Assembly (NCBI RefSeq): GCF_020991375.1
Contig: NZ_JAJLQZ010000012.1
Coordinates: forward strand, 62,001-126,000
Source of the DNA: Glycomyces amatae
Lineage (GTDB): Bacteria; Actinomycetota; Actinomycetes; Mycobacteriales; Micromonosporaceae
Direction: 5' to 3'
Length of the DNA: 64,000 nucleotides
In this document: positions 50,480-60,179 of the stretch, piece by piece
Numbering within the stretch: position 1 is the stretch's first letter
Layout of the letters: each line of letters opens with the position of its first letter
The notes under the pieces: model-generated
What the model saw: only the letters and a program-made list of their open reading frames with translations
The model's database searches: none
Told to the model about the DNA's origin: nothing
Program-made: the position numbers and the translations under genes

Positions 50480-50710
50480 CTAGCTGATCTCGCCGGAGAC
50501 TCCGCCCGAGAGGGTGACGGCGTCGGAGATCTCGCCCGAGACCCCGCCGTTGGTGTCCTCGTGCTCGTCGGCGGGCGCGGCGACCCTGGAGATCTCACCG
50601 GAGACGCCGTCGGCGCTTGCGGCGGAGGCGGTTCCGGCGATCAGGCCGAGCGCGATAAAGCCCACGGCGAGGGCGGCGCCGAGCTTCTTGAGTAGTCTGA
50701 CCGGTTTCAC
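50480..50710 (-). CDS. Tiny secreted peptide with three GVSGEIS repeats
   Basis: A 76-aa precursor. A basic start (KPVRLLKKLG), hydrophobic core and cleavage site TASA-ASA at about residue 33 leave an acidic mature peptide of about 45 residues. The mature part contains GVSGEIS three times, with the last repeat forming the very C-terminus. A textbook ribosome site GGGAGG precedes the GTG at 50710. No known family is recognised. It is co-directional with the GGDEF-EAL gene with a 35-nt gap, so the two are probably co-transcribed. It may be a structural surface peptide or an extracellular signal; the function is unknown. Confidence 0.8.
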   Translation of the reverse strand: MKPVRLLKKLGAALAVGFIALGLIAGTASAASADGVSGEISRVAAPADEHEDTNGGVSGEISDAVTLSGGVSGEIS

Positions 50711-50926
50711 GAGGCCTCCCGTGAGGTGTGGGAACGTTCTGTCAAGGGGACCAGTTGAGCCCATGGTGCCACAGTCGGCTCGCACTAGGGAAGGCTTGCG
50801 ACCGTGATTCTCGTGCTCTTTCTGGATCTGCCGCGCGCGCGGGCGCGACCCGACCATTGTCGCCGATGCGGTGACGGCGTTCGCTCACGGGTCGCTCCTT
50901 CGCTCGACGGGCCACACCTCGCCGTT

Positions 50927-50945
50927 GTAGGTTAGGCTCGCCTTA
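50927..50945 (+). promoter_or_regulatory. IdeR/DtxR iron box before the heme oxygenase gene
   Basis: GTAGGTTAGGCTCGCCTTA matches 15 of 19 positions of the actinobacterial iron-box consensus TTAGGTTAGGCTAACCTAA. It overlaps TAGGTT/TAGGCT elements that could act as the -10 region. Binding of Fe-IdeR would repress the gene in iron-replete cells. Confidence 0.75.
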
Positions 50946-50983
50946 CCCTTGAACACGACCGCCGCTCGACAAGGAACCCGCGC

Positions 50984-51967
50984 ATGCCTGCAGACACCGC
51001 CGCCGCGAACGAGCCGGCGAGCACCGCCGCCACCCCCTTCTCCGCCCGCATCCGCGAGGCCTCCTGGTCGCGCCACCAGGGCCTGGACCCCTCCGCCGAC
51101 GCGGCCGACCGCTCCCCCGGCGTGTTCGACCGGCTCTTCGACGGCTCGCTCGGCGTGGACGACTACACCCGCTGGCACGCGCAGCAGTTCTTCGTCTACG
51201 AGGCGATCGAGGCGGCGGCCGAGCGCTACGCGGACGATCCGGTGGCCGGCCCCTTCGTCTTCGGCGAACTGGCGCGCCGGGGCGCGATCGAGCGGGACCT
51301 GGCCTTCCTCATGGGGCCGAAGTGGCGCTCCGGCATCGAGCCGCTCCCCGAGACCCGCGCCTATGTGGACCGGATCAACGCCGCCTGCGCCGAGGGCCCC
51401 GGCGGCTACATCGCCCACGCCTACACCCGCTACCTCGGCGACCTCTCCGGCGGGCAGGCCTTCGGCAGGGCCGCGCGCCGCAGCTTCGGCTTCGACGGCG
51501 AGGGCGCGTCCTTCTACTCGTTCGAGGGCATCGCCAGCCCGAAGTCCTTCAAGGACGAGTACCGCTCCCGCCTCGACGCCCTCGACCTGCCGCCCGAGGA
51601 CCGGGAGCGCCTCATCGCGGAGGTCCTCGCGGCCTACGACCACAACGGCGCGGTGCTCGCGGCGCTCGGCGCCCGCCTCGACAAGAACCCCTTCTCCCCC
51701 AAGGTGATCGCAGCGATCTGCCACCACATGAACACCGACCACGCCGCCGACACGCTCGTGATCTGCCAGGGCGCCGGCGGCGTCCCGGACGCCGGGTCGG
51801 CCCGCATGACCGGCTTCGACGGCGAGGGCGCCGACTTCGCCGCCCTCGTCGGCGGGACCGAGGTCCCGGTCCGCATCGCCTGGGCCGCACCGCTGTCCGA
51901 GCGCGCCGAGGTCCGCCCCGAGATCGTCCGCCTCTTCACCGAGTCGAAGGGGCGGCGGGCGGACTGA
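50984..51967 (+). CDS. Heme oxygenase with C-terminal DUF2470 domain
   Basis: A 327-aa fusion. Residues 15-225 are a canonical heme oxygenase with proximal His31 (SRHQGL) and distal YLGDLSGGQAFG. Residues about 235-325 are a DUF2470 domain (CHHMNTDHAADTL, MTGFDGEGADF, VRIAWAAPL), the kind found at the C-terminus of HugZ-type heme-degrading proteins. The enzyme releases iron from heme. AAGGAA precedes the ATG. The iron box upstream indicates iron-starvation induction. No heme transporter is adjacent. Confidence 0.92.
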   Translation: MPADTAAANEPASTAATPFSARIREASWSRHQGLDPSADAADRSPGVFDRLFDGSLGVDDYTRWHAQQFFVYEAIEAAAERYADDPVAGPFVFGELARRGAIERDLAFLMGPKWRSGIEPLPETRAYVDRINAACAEGPGGYIAHAYTRYLGDLSGGQAFGRAARRSFGFDGEGASFYSFEGIASPKSFKDEYRSRLDALDLPPEDRERLIAEVLAAYDHNGAVLAALGARLDKNPFSPKVIAAICHHMNTDHAADTLVICQGAGGVPDAGSARMTGFDGEGADFAALVGGTEVPVRIAWAAPLSERAEVRPEIVRLFTESKGRRAD

Positions 51968-52160
51968 CCGGCCACTACCGCCCCGTGATGTCCGGATTGT
52001 CGCGACACGCCGGTCGGTGACGCATCTCGCCCGTCCGCCGCACGCGGCGTTACGGTGTCCCGGTTGCCAAGTCCACGGACGGCCCCCCGGCGTCCCGGCC
52101 GCACCGCGGCCCGGCCCCGGGGCGCCTCCGATGGGCAACGCCACGGACCCGGAGGCAAGA

Positions 52161-52967
52161 TTGTCCGACACCGGACCGGTGGCCGCCTACACGATCAGGC
52201 GTCACGCCGCCCGGCCGCACCGCACGAGGGGCCAGCACCGCGCCTCGTGGGCCGCAGAACTCACGCCGCTGCTGGCGGGGACCCAGCGCCGCTACACCGC
52301 GGTGGTCGGGTCGGCCGTCGCCGGGGCGTCCGTCGTCGCCATGGCCGCCACCGCGGGCCTGCCCGCCGAGGAGCCCCGCGAGGGGGCCTCGCAGGCGGTG
52401 AGCGACATCGCGGCGCTCGCGGCCGAGGCGAGCGCCCCCGAGCAGGCCGCGCCGGGCACGACCGGTGCGACGGGGACGGCCGATCCGGCCGCGGCGCCCG
52501 CGCCGGACGGGCCGGGGGAGGTCGCGCCGGCGGTCGAGCCCGCCCGGACCTCCCCGGTCACCGCGCAGGACGCCCAGGTCAAGTGGACGCCGATGCTCGA
52601 CCGGATCACCATCACGTCCCTGTTCGGCCAGCGCTGGGGCCGCAACCACAACGGCGTCGACTTCGACGCCGAGACCGGCGACCCGGTCTACGCCGCCTAC
52701 CCGGGCACCGTCGTGTACGCCGGGTGGGAGTCCGGCTTCGGGAACCTCGTGGTCATCGACCACGGCGACGGCGTCGAGACCTACTACGCGCACAACTCCG
52801 AAGTGGTCGTCGCCCCCGGCGATCAGGTGGAGGGCGGCGGCCAGATCGCGAACGCCGGGAACACCGGGCACTCGTTCGGCTCCCACGTGCACTTCGAGGT
52901 GCACGTGGGCGGGCAGCCGGTCGAGCCCCTGAACTACCTCGCCGAGTCCGGACTGGACCTGCGCTAG
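52161..52967 (+). CDS. M23 family peptidoglycan endopeptidase
   Basis: A 268-aa exported protein. A basic N-terminus is followed by a hydrophobic segment (YTAVVGSAVAGASVVAMAATA), a Pro/Ala-rich linker and a LytM/M23 domain with zinc ligands HNGVDFD (HxxxD) and HVHFEVH (HxH). It cuts cross-bridges in peptidoglycan. The TTG at 52161 is chosen because GGAGG stands at ideal spacing; an in-frame ATG at 52131 is the alternative. A 32-bp palindromic terminator follows. Confidence 0.88.
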   Translation: MSDTGPVAAYTIRRHAARPHRTRGQHRASWAAELTPLLAGTQRRYTAVVGSAVAGASVVAMAATAGLPAEEPREGASQAVSDIAALAAEASAPEQAAPGTTGATGTADPAAAPAPDGPGEVAPAVEPARTSPVTAQDAQVKWTPMLDRITITSLFGQRWGRNHNGVDFDAETGDPVYAAYPGTVVYAGWESGFGNLVVIDHGDGVETYYAHNSEVVVAPGDQVEGGGQIANAGNTGHSFGSHVHFEVHVGGQPVEPLNYLAESGLDLR

Positions 52968-52970
52968 CGT

Positions 52971-53002
52971 TCGCCCGGCGGACCGCGCGGTCCGCCGGGC
53001 GA
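52971..53002. terminator. Perfect 32-bp palindrome, terminator between convergent genes
   Basis: Arms 52971-52986 and 52987-53002 are fully complementary. It serves the M23 gene and pcrA. Confidence 0.85.
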
Positions 53003-53005
53003 GTG

Positions 53006-55237
<2,232 letters not shown>

Positions 55238-55449
55238 TGACGATTATGCCCCTCGCCCCCGACGCGGCCGGAACCGCGGCGGACCCGGGCGGGTCCGGAC
55301 CATAGGGGCCGTTCGAGTGGAAATCTGACAAGGCTGGTGAGGAGCCAGTACGTTGGCGGAGCTCTGCGGAGCGTACTTGCGACGAGTCCAGCCGCAGCTC
55401 AGATTTTCTCTCGGGCGGCCCACCCGGGCCTCGGCGGCGCTGTGCCCCC

Positions 55450-55716
55450 TTACAGCGGCCCGCGGCCCGCTCGGAGCACGAGCATCGCGATCTGGATGCC
55501 GTCGTCGCCGAGTGCCTGGCGGTACTTCTCGAGGATGGCCCGCTCGCGGTCGAGGACCAGACGGGTGCCGCCGTTGGCCATGCGGATCTGGCCGATCCGC
55601 TTCGACACCTCGGCGCGGCGCTGCCACAGCCGCAGGATCTCGGTGTCGAGCGCGTCGATCTCGACGCGGAGCTCGGCGAGCTCCTCGGGAACGGTTTCGG
55701 TGCTGGTGGTGGTCAT
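55450..55716 (-). CDS. Chorismate mutase, AroQ class
   Basis: An 88-aa all-helical enzyme of the AroQ fold (LRVEIDALDTEILRLWQRRA, LVLDRERAILEKYRQALG). It converts chorismate to prephenate, the entry to Phe and Tyr. No signal peptide, so it is the cytoplasmic form. AGGAG precedes the ATG at 55716. The 5' leader (55717-55882) contains an apparent Phe/Tyr leader peptide and terminator, consistent with end-product control. Confidence 0.92.
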   Translation of the reverse strand: MTTTSTETVPEELAELRVEIDALDTEILRLWQRRAEVSKRIGQIRMANGGTRLVLDRERAILEKYRQALGDDGIQIAMLVLRAGRGPL

Positions 55717-55773
55717 CAGGGCTTCTCCTAAGAGCGATGCGGATCGGACTCCGGGCGGTGGCCCTGGGCGTGC

Positions 55774-55839
55774 AAAAACCCCGGGCGGTCCGCCCGGGGC
55801 TGTAGGTCTGTGTTCAGCGCGAAGACCTACGGCTCGGAC
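55774..55839 (-). promoter_or_regulatory. Phe/Tyr transcription attenuator of the chorismate mutase gene
   Basis: Terminator: 10-bp arms 55779-55788 and 55790-55799, followed on the minus strand by TTTTT (55774-55778). Competing structure: GTAGGTCT inside the leader ORF (55823-55830) pairs with AGACCTAC just after it (55802-55809). The same long stem can continue with GTCCG (55835-55839) pairing to CGGAC (55788-55792), which lies in the terminator. A ribosome reaching the leader stop would cover the first arm and let the terminator form; one stalled at the Phe/Tyr codons would leave the long stem free to form. Confidence 0.7.
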
Positions 55840-55882
55840 GATCCGTGCCGTAGTAAAAGTAAAATCGCGCGCTGCGAATCAC
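55814..55882 (-). CDS. Leader peptide with FYFYY run upstream of chorismate mutase
   Basis: A 22-codon ORF starting GTG at 55882 and ending TGA at 55814-55816. Codons 7-11 read TTT TAC TTT TAC TAC (Phe-Tyr-Phe-Tyr-Tyr); the rest is Arg/Ser-rich. TTT is a rare codon in this GC-rich genome and is used twice here. A -10-like CATACT (55889-55894) is 6 nt before the GTG, so the leader mRNA probably starts at the GTG and is translated leaderless. It overlaps the first arm of the competing hairpin, as an attenuator requires. Confidence 0.75.
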   Translation of the reverse strand: MIRSARFYFYYGTDRPSRRSSR

Positions 55883-55893
55883 GGGCCAAGTAT

Positions 55894-55930
55894 GCCACAC
55901 GCCCGCCGGTCTGACCAGCGGGCGTGTGGC
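55894..55930 (-). terminator. Terminator after the first thioester-domain gene
   Basis: A 13-bp perfect stem (55894-55906 with 55918-55930) and 11-nt loop. It separates that gene from the chorismate mutase leader. Confidence 0.75.
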
Positions 55931-55954
55931 GATCATCGCGGTGTTCGTCTGCCG

Positions 55955-57064
55955 TTAGGCGTCCGAGCCCCAGTTGGCGGCGGCGCGGCGGCGGCGCATG
56001 AGCACCAGCGCGACGACGCCGGCGAGCAGGACCGCGCCGCCGACGGAGGCGACGGTGGTCAGGCTCGAACCGGTGACGGGCAGCTCGGGCTTGGGCGACT
56101 CGGAGGGCGCCTCCTCGACGGCGATCTCGAACTCGATCTCGGCGGCGTACTCGGAGGTGTGGGCCTCGGCGAGGATGAGGCGCTGGCCTTCGACGCCCTC
56201 GGCGTTCTCGTCGACGGGCACGAAGGTGCGCCCGGCCTGGGTCGTCCAGGTGAGCGTGTCGGTCACGAGGGTGACGGTGGCGTCCTTCTCCTCGGCGAAC
56301 TCGACGTAGAAGGTCTGGCCGTCGGTGAAGGAGGTGACCTCCTCGCCGTTCTCGTCCACGACGGTCGCGCCCTCGGGCTGCGCGAAGGTCACCGAGTCGA
56401 AGTTGGTGGACACGGTGAAGGGGCCGACCTTGGTGCCCTCGGCCACGGCCGCGGAGTCGTCGACCTCGAAGGACGGCTCGAAGTCGGGCTCGTCGACCGG
56501 CTCGGAGTTGTCGATCAGGTACTGCTTGATGGTGGTGACGGCGGCGTCGAGGGCGTCCCCGCCCTCGGTGGAGTCCGCTTCGAGGACCCAGCCGTCGGTC
56601 AGGGTCCAGATGGCGGCCTGGGTGCCCGCGTAGGCGACCTGGTCGGCGCTGAAGCCCTCCAGGTTCGCCGCGTCGACGCCGGCGGCGGCGAGCAGGTCGG
56701 CGGCGTTGTGGCCGTCATAGCCGTTGACGAGGACGCCGAGCACGAGCGGCAGCTGCTCGACGGGGATGTCCTCCCACGGGCGCTCCTCGTGGAGGTTGCC
56801 GGCGAGGAGGCCGACCTCGATCTGGATGCAGTAGACCGTGCGGGTCTCGCCGTCGCCGAGGTCGAGTCCGATCATCGTGGCCTCGGGGTCCTGGCTCTGG
56901 CCGTGGAGGCGGATGCCGTCCTCGAGAACGACGTTGCCGGACGCGAGGGTGCTGACGTCGTCGCCTGCGGCCTCGTCCTGGGCCTGGGCCGCGGCGACGC
57001 CGCTGAGGCCGAGCGCGATCCCCGCGGCAGCGGCGATCGTCCCTTTCAGGGCTTTGGTCATCAT
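55955..57064 (-). CDS. LPXTG surface protein with thioester domain (TED), copy 1
   Basis: A 369-aa protein with signal peptide (cleavage after AQA, about residue 29). The thioester domain (about 55-190) carries the reactive Cys in VYCIQ and the Gln in YAGTQAAIW, which form the internal Cys-Gln thioester used by Gram-positive adhesins to bind targets covalently. A beta-rich stalk follows (about 200-330), then LPVTG, a transmembrane helix and an RRRRR tail for sortase anchoring. Start at 57064 (MM). Confidence 0.9.
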   Translation of the reverse strand: MMTKALKGTIAAAAGIALGLSGVAAAQAQDEAAGDDVSTLASGNVVLEDGIRLHGQSQDPEATMIGLDLGDGETRTVYCIQIEVGLLAGNLHEERPWEDIPVEQLPLVLGVLVNGYDGHNAADLLAAAGVDAANLEGFSADQVAYAGTQAAIWTLTDGWVLEADSTEGGDALDAAVTTIKQYLIDNSEPVDEPDFEPSFEVDDSAAVAEGTKVGPFTVSTNFDSVTFAQPEGATVVDENGEEVTSFTDGQTFYVEFAEEKDATVTLVTDTLTWTTQAGRTFVPVDENAEGVEGQRLILAEAHTSEYAAEIEFEIAVEEAPSESPKPELPVTGSSLTTVASVGGAVLLAGVVALVLMRRRRAAANWGSDA

Positions 57065-57452
57065 TGAATAGAGTCCCTTTGCTTTTCCGAGGGATTGACG
57101 CGTTGAATCTTCATCCGACACGTTAGCGGCCGCCCGCAGGTTGCATTAGGGGCCGGTATTTCCTTGAACTGGGCTTCGACTGCGGGGCAACGGAAACGGC
57201 GCGTCCTCCATGAGGCGCGCCACTATAACGATTCGGCATCGGCTTGTGCCGCGGCACCGGTGCTGGTGCGTTTCGGTGCCAATGGTGCGCGAGTGGCCGG
57301 GACCGAGGCGGATCGCGTGCCTCGGTCCCGGCCGCACCATGCGCCGGGCCTTCGTTCGAGCCGCCGGGGCGCGCCCGGGTCCGGACCGTTCGACGTGGTC
57401 CGGAACGCCCCTGCGGCAGCGGGCGGTCGAGCGCGCCCGCGTCCTTCAGGTC
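57065..57452. other. Intergenic region between the two thioester-domain genes
   Basis: A 388-bp gap with no convincing ORF. It holds the terminator of the upstream gene (57295-57333), a second 8-bp hairpin (57380-57387 with 57397-57404), and the AT-richer promoter region of copy 1 near its start. Confidence 0.5.
57295..57333 (-). terminator. Terminator after the second thioester-domain gene
   Basis: A 15-bp perfect stem (57295-57309 with 57319-57333), about 120 nt past the stop at 57453. Confidence 0.65.
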
Positions 57453-58574
57453 CTAGTGGGCGGAGGCCTTGCGGCGCCTGCCGAGCGCGATCACCGTCAG
57501 GCCGCCGATGAGCAGCGCGAGCCCGGCCGCGAAGGCCACGGTGAGGCTGGCGCCGGTAGACGGCAGCTGCGCCTGGCCCGACTCGGAGGGCCGCTCGCTC
57601 GGCGGCGCGTCGAGCGCGAACCGCCACTCGGCCGGGACCTCGCCCTCGCGCGGCTGCGCGAGGATGAGCTTCTGGGAGTCGCCGGACGTCATCGGGTTGA
57701 CCGCGTCGCCCGAGAGCGATTCGTCGGTGGTGGCCAGGAAGACCCGGCCGACCGGGAGGTCGTAGGCCGCGGTGCCCCTGACGGTGATGTCCTCGGCGCC
57801 CTCGTCGAGGACGATCCAGAACTCCTCGCCGTCCTCGAGGGACGCGGCCTCGTCGCCGTCCGCGGTCTCCAGGCGCCCGCCCTCGGCGGTCAGCTCGACC
57901 GGCCCGGCGTTGGAGCGGACCGTGTAGGGCCCGAACCGGCCGTCCTCGTACCCGGCCTCCTCGGCGCCCTCGAGGTCCACGGTGAACTCCGAGGGGTCGG
58001 GCACGCGCCCGGTGTCCTCGGTGAGGTGCTCGTAGACGGCGAGCACGGCCTCGTCCTCGCCGTCGTTGCCGCCCTTGACCGGGTTGTCGGCCAGGAGCTC
58101 CCAGCCGTCGGTGAAGTGCCAGACGGCGGCCTGGGTGCCCGCGTAGGCGACCTCGGCGACCTCCTCGTCGCTCCAGTCCGGGTTGACCTCGGCGCCGGCG
58201 TCCTCGACGAGGTCCGCGGCGGCGGCGTTCGGATACCCGTTGAACAGGACCCAGCGGACCGCCTCGAGGTTCGCGACGCCCGACTCCTCCCAGTCGCCCT
58301 CGGTGTAGGGGCTGCCGGTGTCGAGCGGGGTGCGGATGTCGATGCAGTAGACCACCAGGGTCTCCTCGGTGCCGTGCGGCGTGAGGCCGAGGACGTTGGC
58401 CCACACGTCGAACCGCTCCCCGTCGAGGCGGCCGCGCAGCTCCAGGCCGGGCGCGGTGACGATGTCGCCGCTGACGGGCTCGGCCTCCTCCTGCGCGAGG
58501 GCCGGGCCTCCTGTGAGGACGGCGGCGAGCGCCGCGGTCGCGGCGAGCGGGGTGCGGAACGTCTTGAGTCTCAT
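57453..58574 (-). CDS. LPXTG surface protein with thioester domain (TED), copy 2
   Basis: A 373-aa paralogue of the gene downstream. Signal peptide (cleavage after ALA, about residue 27), reactive Cys in VYCIDI, Gln in YAGTQAAVW, beta-rich stalk, LPSTG, transmembrane helix and RRRK tail. The two copies share layout but only moderate identity, so the duplication is old. Start ATG 58574 follows an AGGAGGAC site. A class F sortase is in the window (21946), but LPXTG anchoring usually needs a class A or E enzyme. Confidence 0.9.
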   Translation of the reverse strand: MRLKTFRTPLAATAALAAVLTGGPALAQEEAEPVSGDIVTAPGLELRGRLDGERFDVWANVLGLTPHGTEETLVVYCIDIRTPLDTGSPYTEGDWEESGVANLEAVRWVLFNGYPNAAAADLVEDAGAEVNPDWSDEEVAEVAYAGTQAAVWHFTDGWELLADNPVKGGNDGEDEAVLAVYEHLTEDTGRVPDPSEFTVDLEGAEEAGYEDGRFGPYTVRSNAGPVELTAEGGRLETADGDEAASLEDGEEFWIVLDEGAEDITVRGTAAYDLPVGRVFLATTDESLSGDAVNPMTSGDSQKLILAQPREGEVPAEWRFALDAPPSERPSESGQAQLPSTGASLTVAFAAGLALLIGGLTVIALGRRRKASAH

Positions 58575-58800
58575 CGTGGTTCGGTCCTCCTGGGAGCGGA
58601 CGTGAGGTGCGTGAGGTAGAAAGGCGACCGCGGTAGGCGCCTGACATGAGGGGAAACGAGAGGACCCCGCGCGGCGGCGCGGCCACTGGGCCGAACGATG
58701 TGGAGAATCCTCCGAAAGTACGAGGTCCAAAACAGTCAGTGATGGACACCGACCTCTTCGGCAACACGCGAGCGCGGCCCTGGGCCCGCCGCGGAGCGCT

Positions 58801-58806
58801 CTATAG
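58801..58806 (+). promoter_or_regulatory. -10 box of psd, leaderless type
   Basis: TATAGT is 8 nt before the ATG at 58815. Confidence 0.6.
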
Positions 58807-58814
58807 TCGGAGTC

Positions 58815-60065
58815 ATGCCGATCTCGAAAGCCGCCGCTCGCGGCATCACCGACGAATTCGCTCGCCGGAGGGGTCCCAAGTCCGGCCTGGTCGTGGGCGC
58901 GACCTGGGGCCACCCGGTGCTCACGGCCGCGCTCGAGGCGCTCATGCCCGCCGACCGGCTCACCGTCGTCGCCGATCCCGCGTCCATCGGGGACCTGCGC
59001 ACCGCCCTCGACGCCGAGGGCTCCTGGACCGCCGGGAACGTCACCGCGGTCCCGTCCCTGGCCGAGGCCGAGCCCGCCGAGGAGGTCATGCTCGCCGCGC
59101 CGGTCACTGTGGAGGCCGAGGCGTTCATCGCCGACATCGAGCTGCTGCGCGAGAAGGTCGAGCCCGGCGGCGTGCTCTCCTTCGCCGCGACCCTGACCGC
59201 CCCGGCCCGCGAGGAGATCGCCGAGCTCGTGGCCGAGTACGGCATCGGCACCGACCTCATCGTCCGGTCGCTCCCGCCCGTGCGCATCCACAAGCTCCGC
59301 ATCGGCTCCGCGTCCAAGCGCGAGGGCGAGCCGCGCGCGATCGCCCCCGCCGAGGACCTCGCGCCCGCCTGGCGGGCCTCCTCGGTCGCGGTGACCCCCG
59401 CGATGCACCTCGACTCCAACGGCGTCATCGCCGCCGGGCTCCTCCTCGGGACCGCCTGGGCCGCGAAGCGGCTCCGGCCGTCCTCGAAGGCGTGGGTGCT
59501 GCCCGCGCTGGCGGCCGTGCCGGTCGCCGCGTTCTTCCGCGACCCGCAGCGCGAGGCGGACCTGCGCGGCGAGGACGACGAGCCCGAAGCGGTCCTGGCC
59601 GCCTCCGACGGGCGCGTCATGGCGATCGAGACCGTCGTGGACGAGCGCTTCGGCGCGGCCACCGGCGCCGCGGGCGCCGAGTGGCTGCGGATCGCCGTCC
59701 AACTCTCGCTCACCGACGTGCACATCAACCGCGCCCCGGTCGCGGGCGAGGTCGTCGACGTGTTCACCGAGAAGGGCGGCTACGCGAAGGTGAGCCTGGC
59801 CGAGGCCGAGCACAACGCGGCCTGCTACACGGTGGTGTCGACCGCGCGCGGGCGCGTCGTCACGGCCCAGCGGACCGGCGCGGTGCTGCGGCGCATCGTC
59901 AACCGCTCCAAGCCGGGCGCGTCGGTCGCCAAGGGCGAGCGCTACGGCCTCATCAGGTTCGGCTCGCGCACCGACGTGTACCTGCCCGCGGGCGCCGCCG
60001 AAGCGGTCGTGGACCCGGGCGACCCGGTGCGCGGCGGCGAGACGGTCATCGCCCGCTGGCGGTAG
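58815..60065 (+). CDS. psd: Phosphatidylserine decarboxylase with N-terminal methyltransferase-like domain
   Basis: A 416-aa protein. Residues about 1-175 form a Rossmann/methyltransferase-like domain (GLVVGATWGHPVLTAALEALMP) without clear catalytic motifs. The C-terminal ~200 residues are a Psd-type decarboxylase: FFRDPQRE, ASDGRV, VHINRAPVAGEV, and the self-cleaving motif seen here as RFGSRTDVYLP. The cleavage Ser would give the pyruvoyl group used to make phosphatidylethanolamine. Free-standing short Psd enzymes are about 200-240 aa, so the fusion is notable. pssA, a frequent partner, is not adjacent. Confidence 0.88.
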   Translation: MPISKAAARGITDEFARRRGPKSGLVVGATWGHPVLTAALEALMPADRLTVVADPASIGDLRTALDAEGSWTAGNVTAVPSLAEAEPAEEVMLAAPVTVEAEAFIADIELLREKVEPGGVLSFAATLTAPAREEIAELVAEYGIGTDLIVRSLPPVRIHKLRIGSASKREGEPRAIAPAEDLAPAWRASSVAVTPAMHLDSNGVIAAGLLLGTAWAAKRLRPSSKAWVLPALAAVPVAAFFRDPQREADLRGEDDEPEAVLAASDGRVMAIETVVDERFGAATGAAGAEWLRIAVQLSLTDVHINRAPVAGEVVDVFTEKGGYAKVSLAEAEHNAACYTVVSTARGRVVTAQRTGAVLRRIVNRSKPGASVAKGERYGLIRFGSRTDVYLPAGAAEAVVDPGDPVRGGETVIARWR

Positions 60066-60179
60066 GGCCTGCGGCAGGCCCCCGGGCGAGGCGGTGTCCG
60101 AGTCCCCCCGTTCGCCCGCAGGGCCTCCGGATACCGGTGTCGCGACTGAAGGCCCTGGCAGGACGGGCCGGGCGGGCCC

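Noticed and set aside
50480-50710. Chaplin or other known developmental peptide
   Set aside because: It lacks the chaplin hydrophobic pattern and Cys pair; the GVSGEIS repeat does not match peptides I know.
51968-52160. c-di-AMP (ydaO-type) riboswitch before the M23 peptidase
   Set aside because: Such switches often precede cell-wall hydrolases in actinobacteria, but the conserved segments are not recognisable here.
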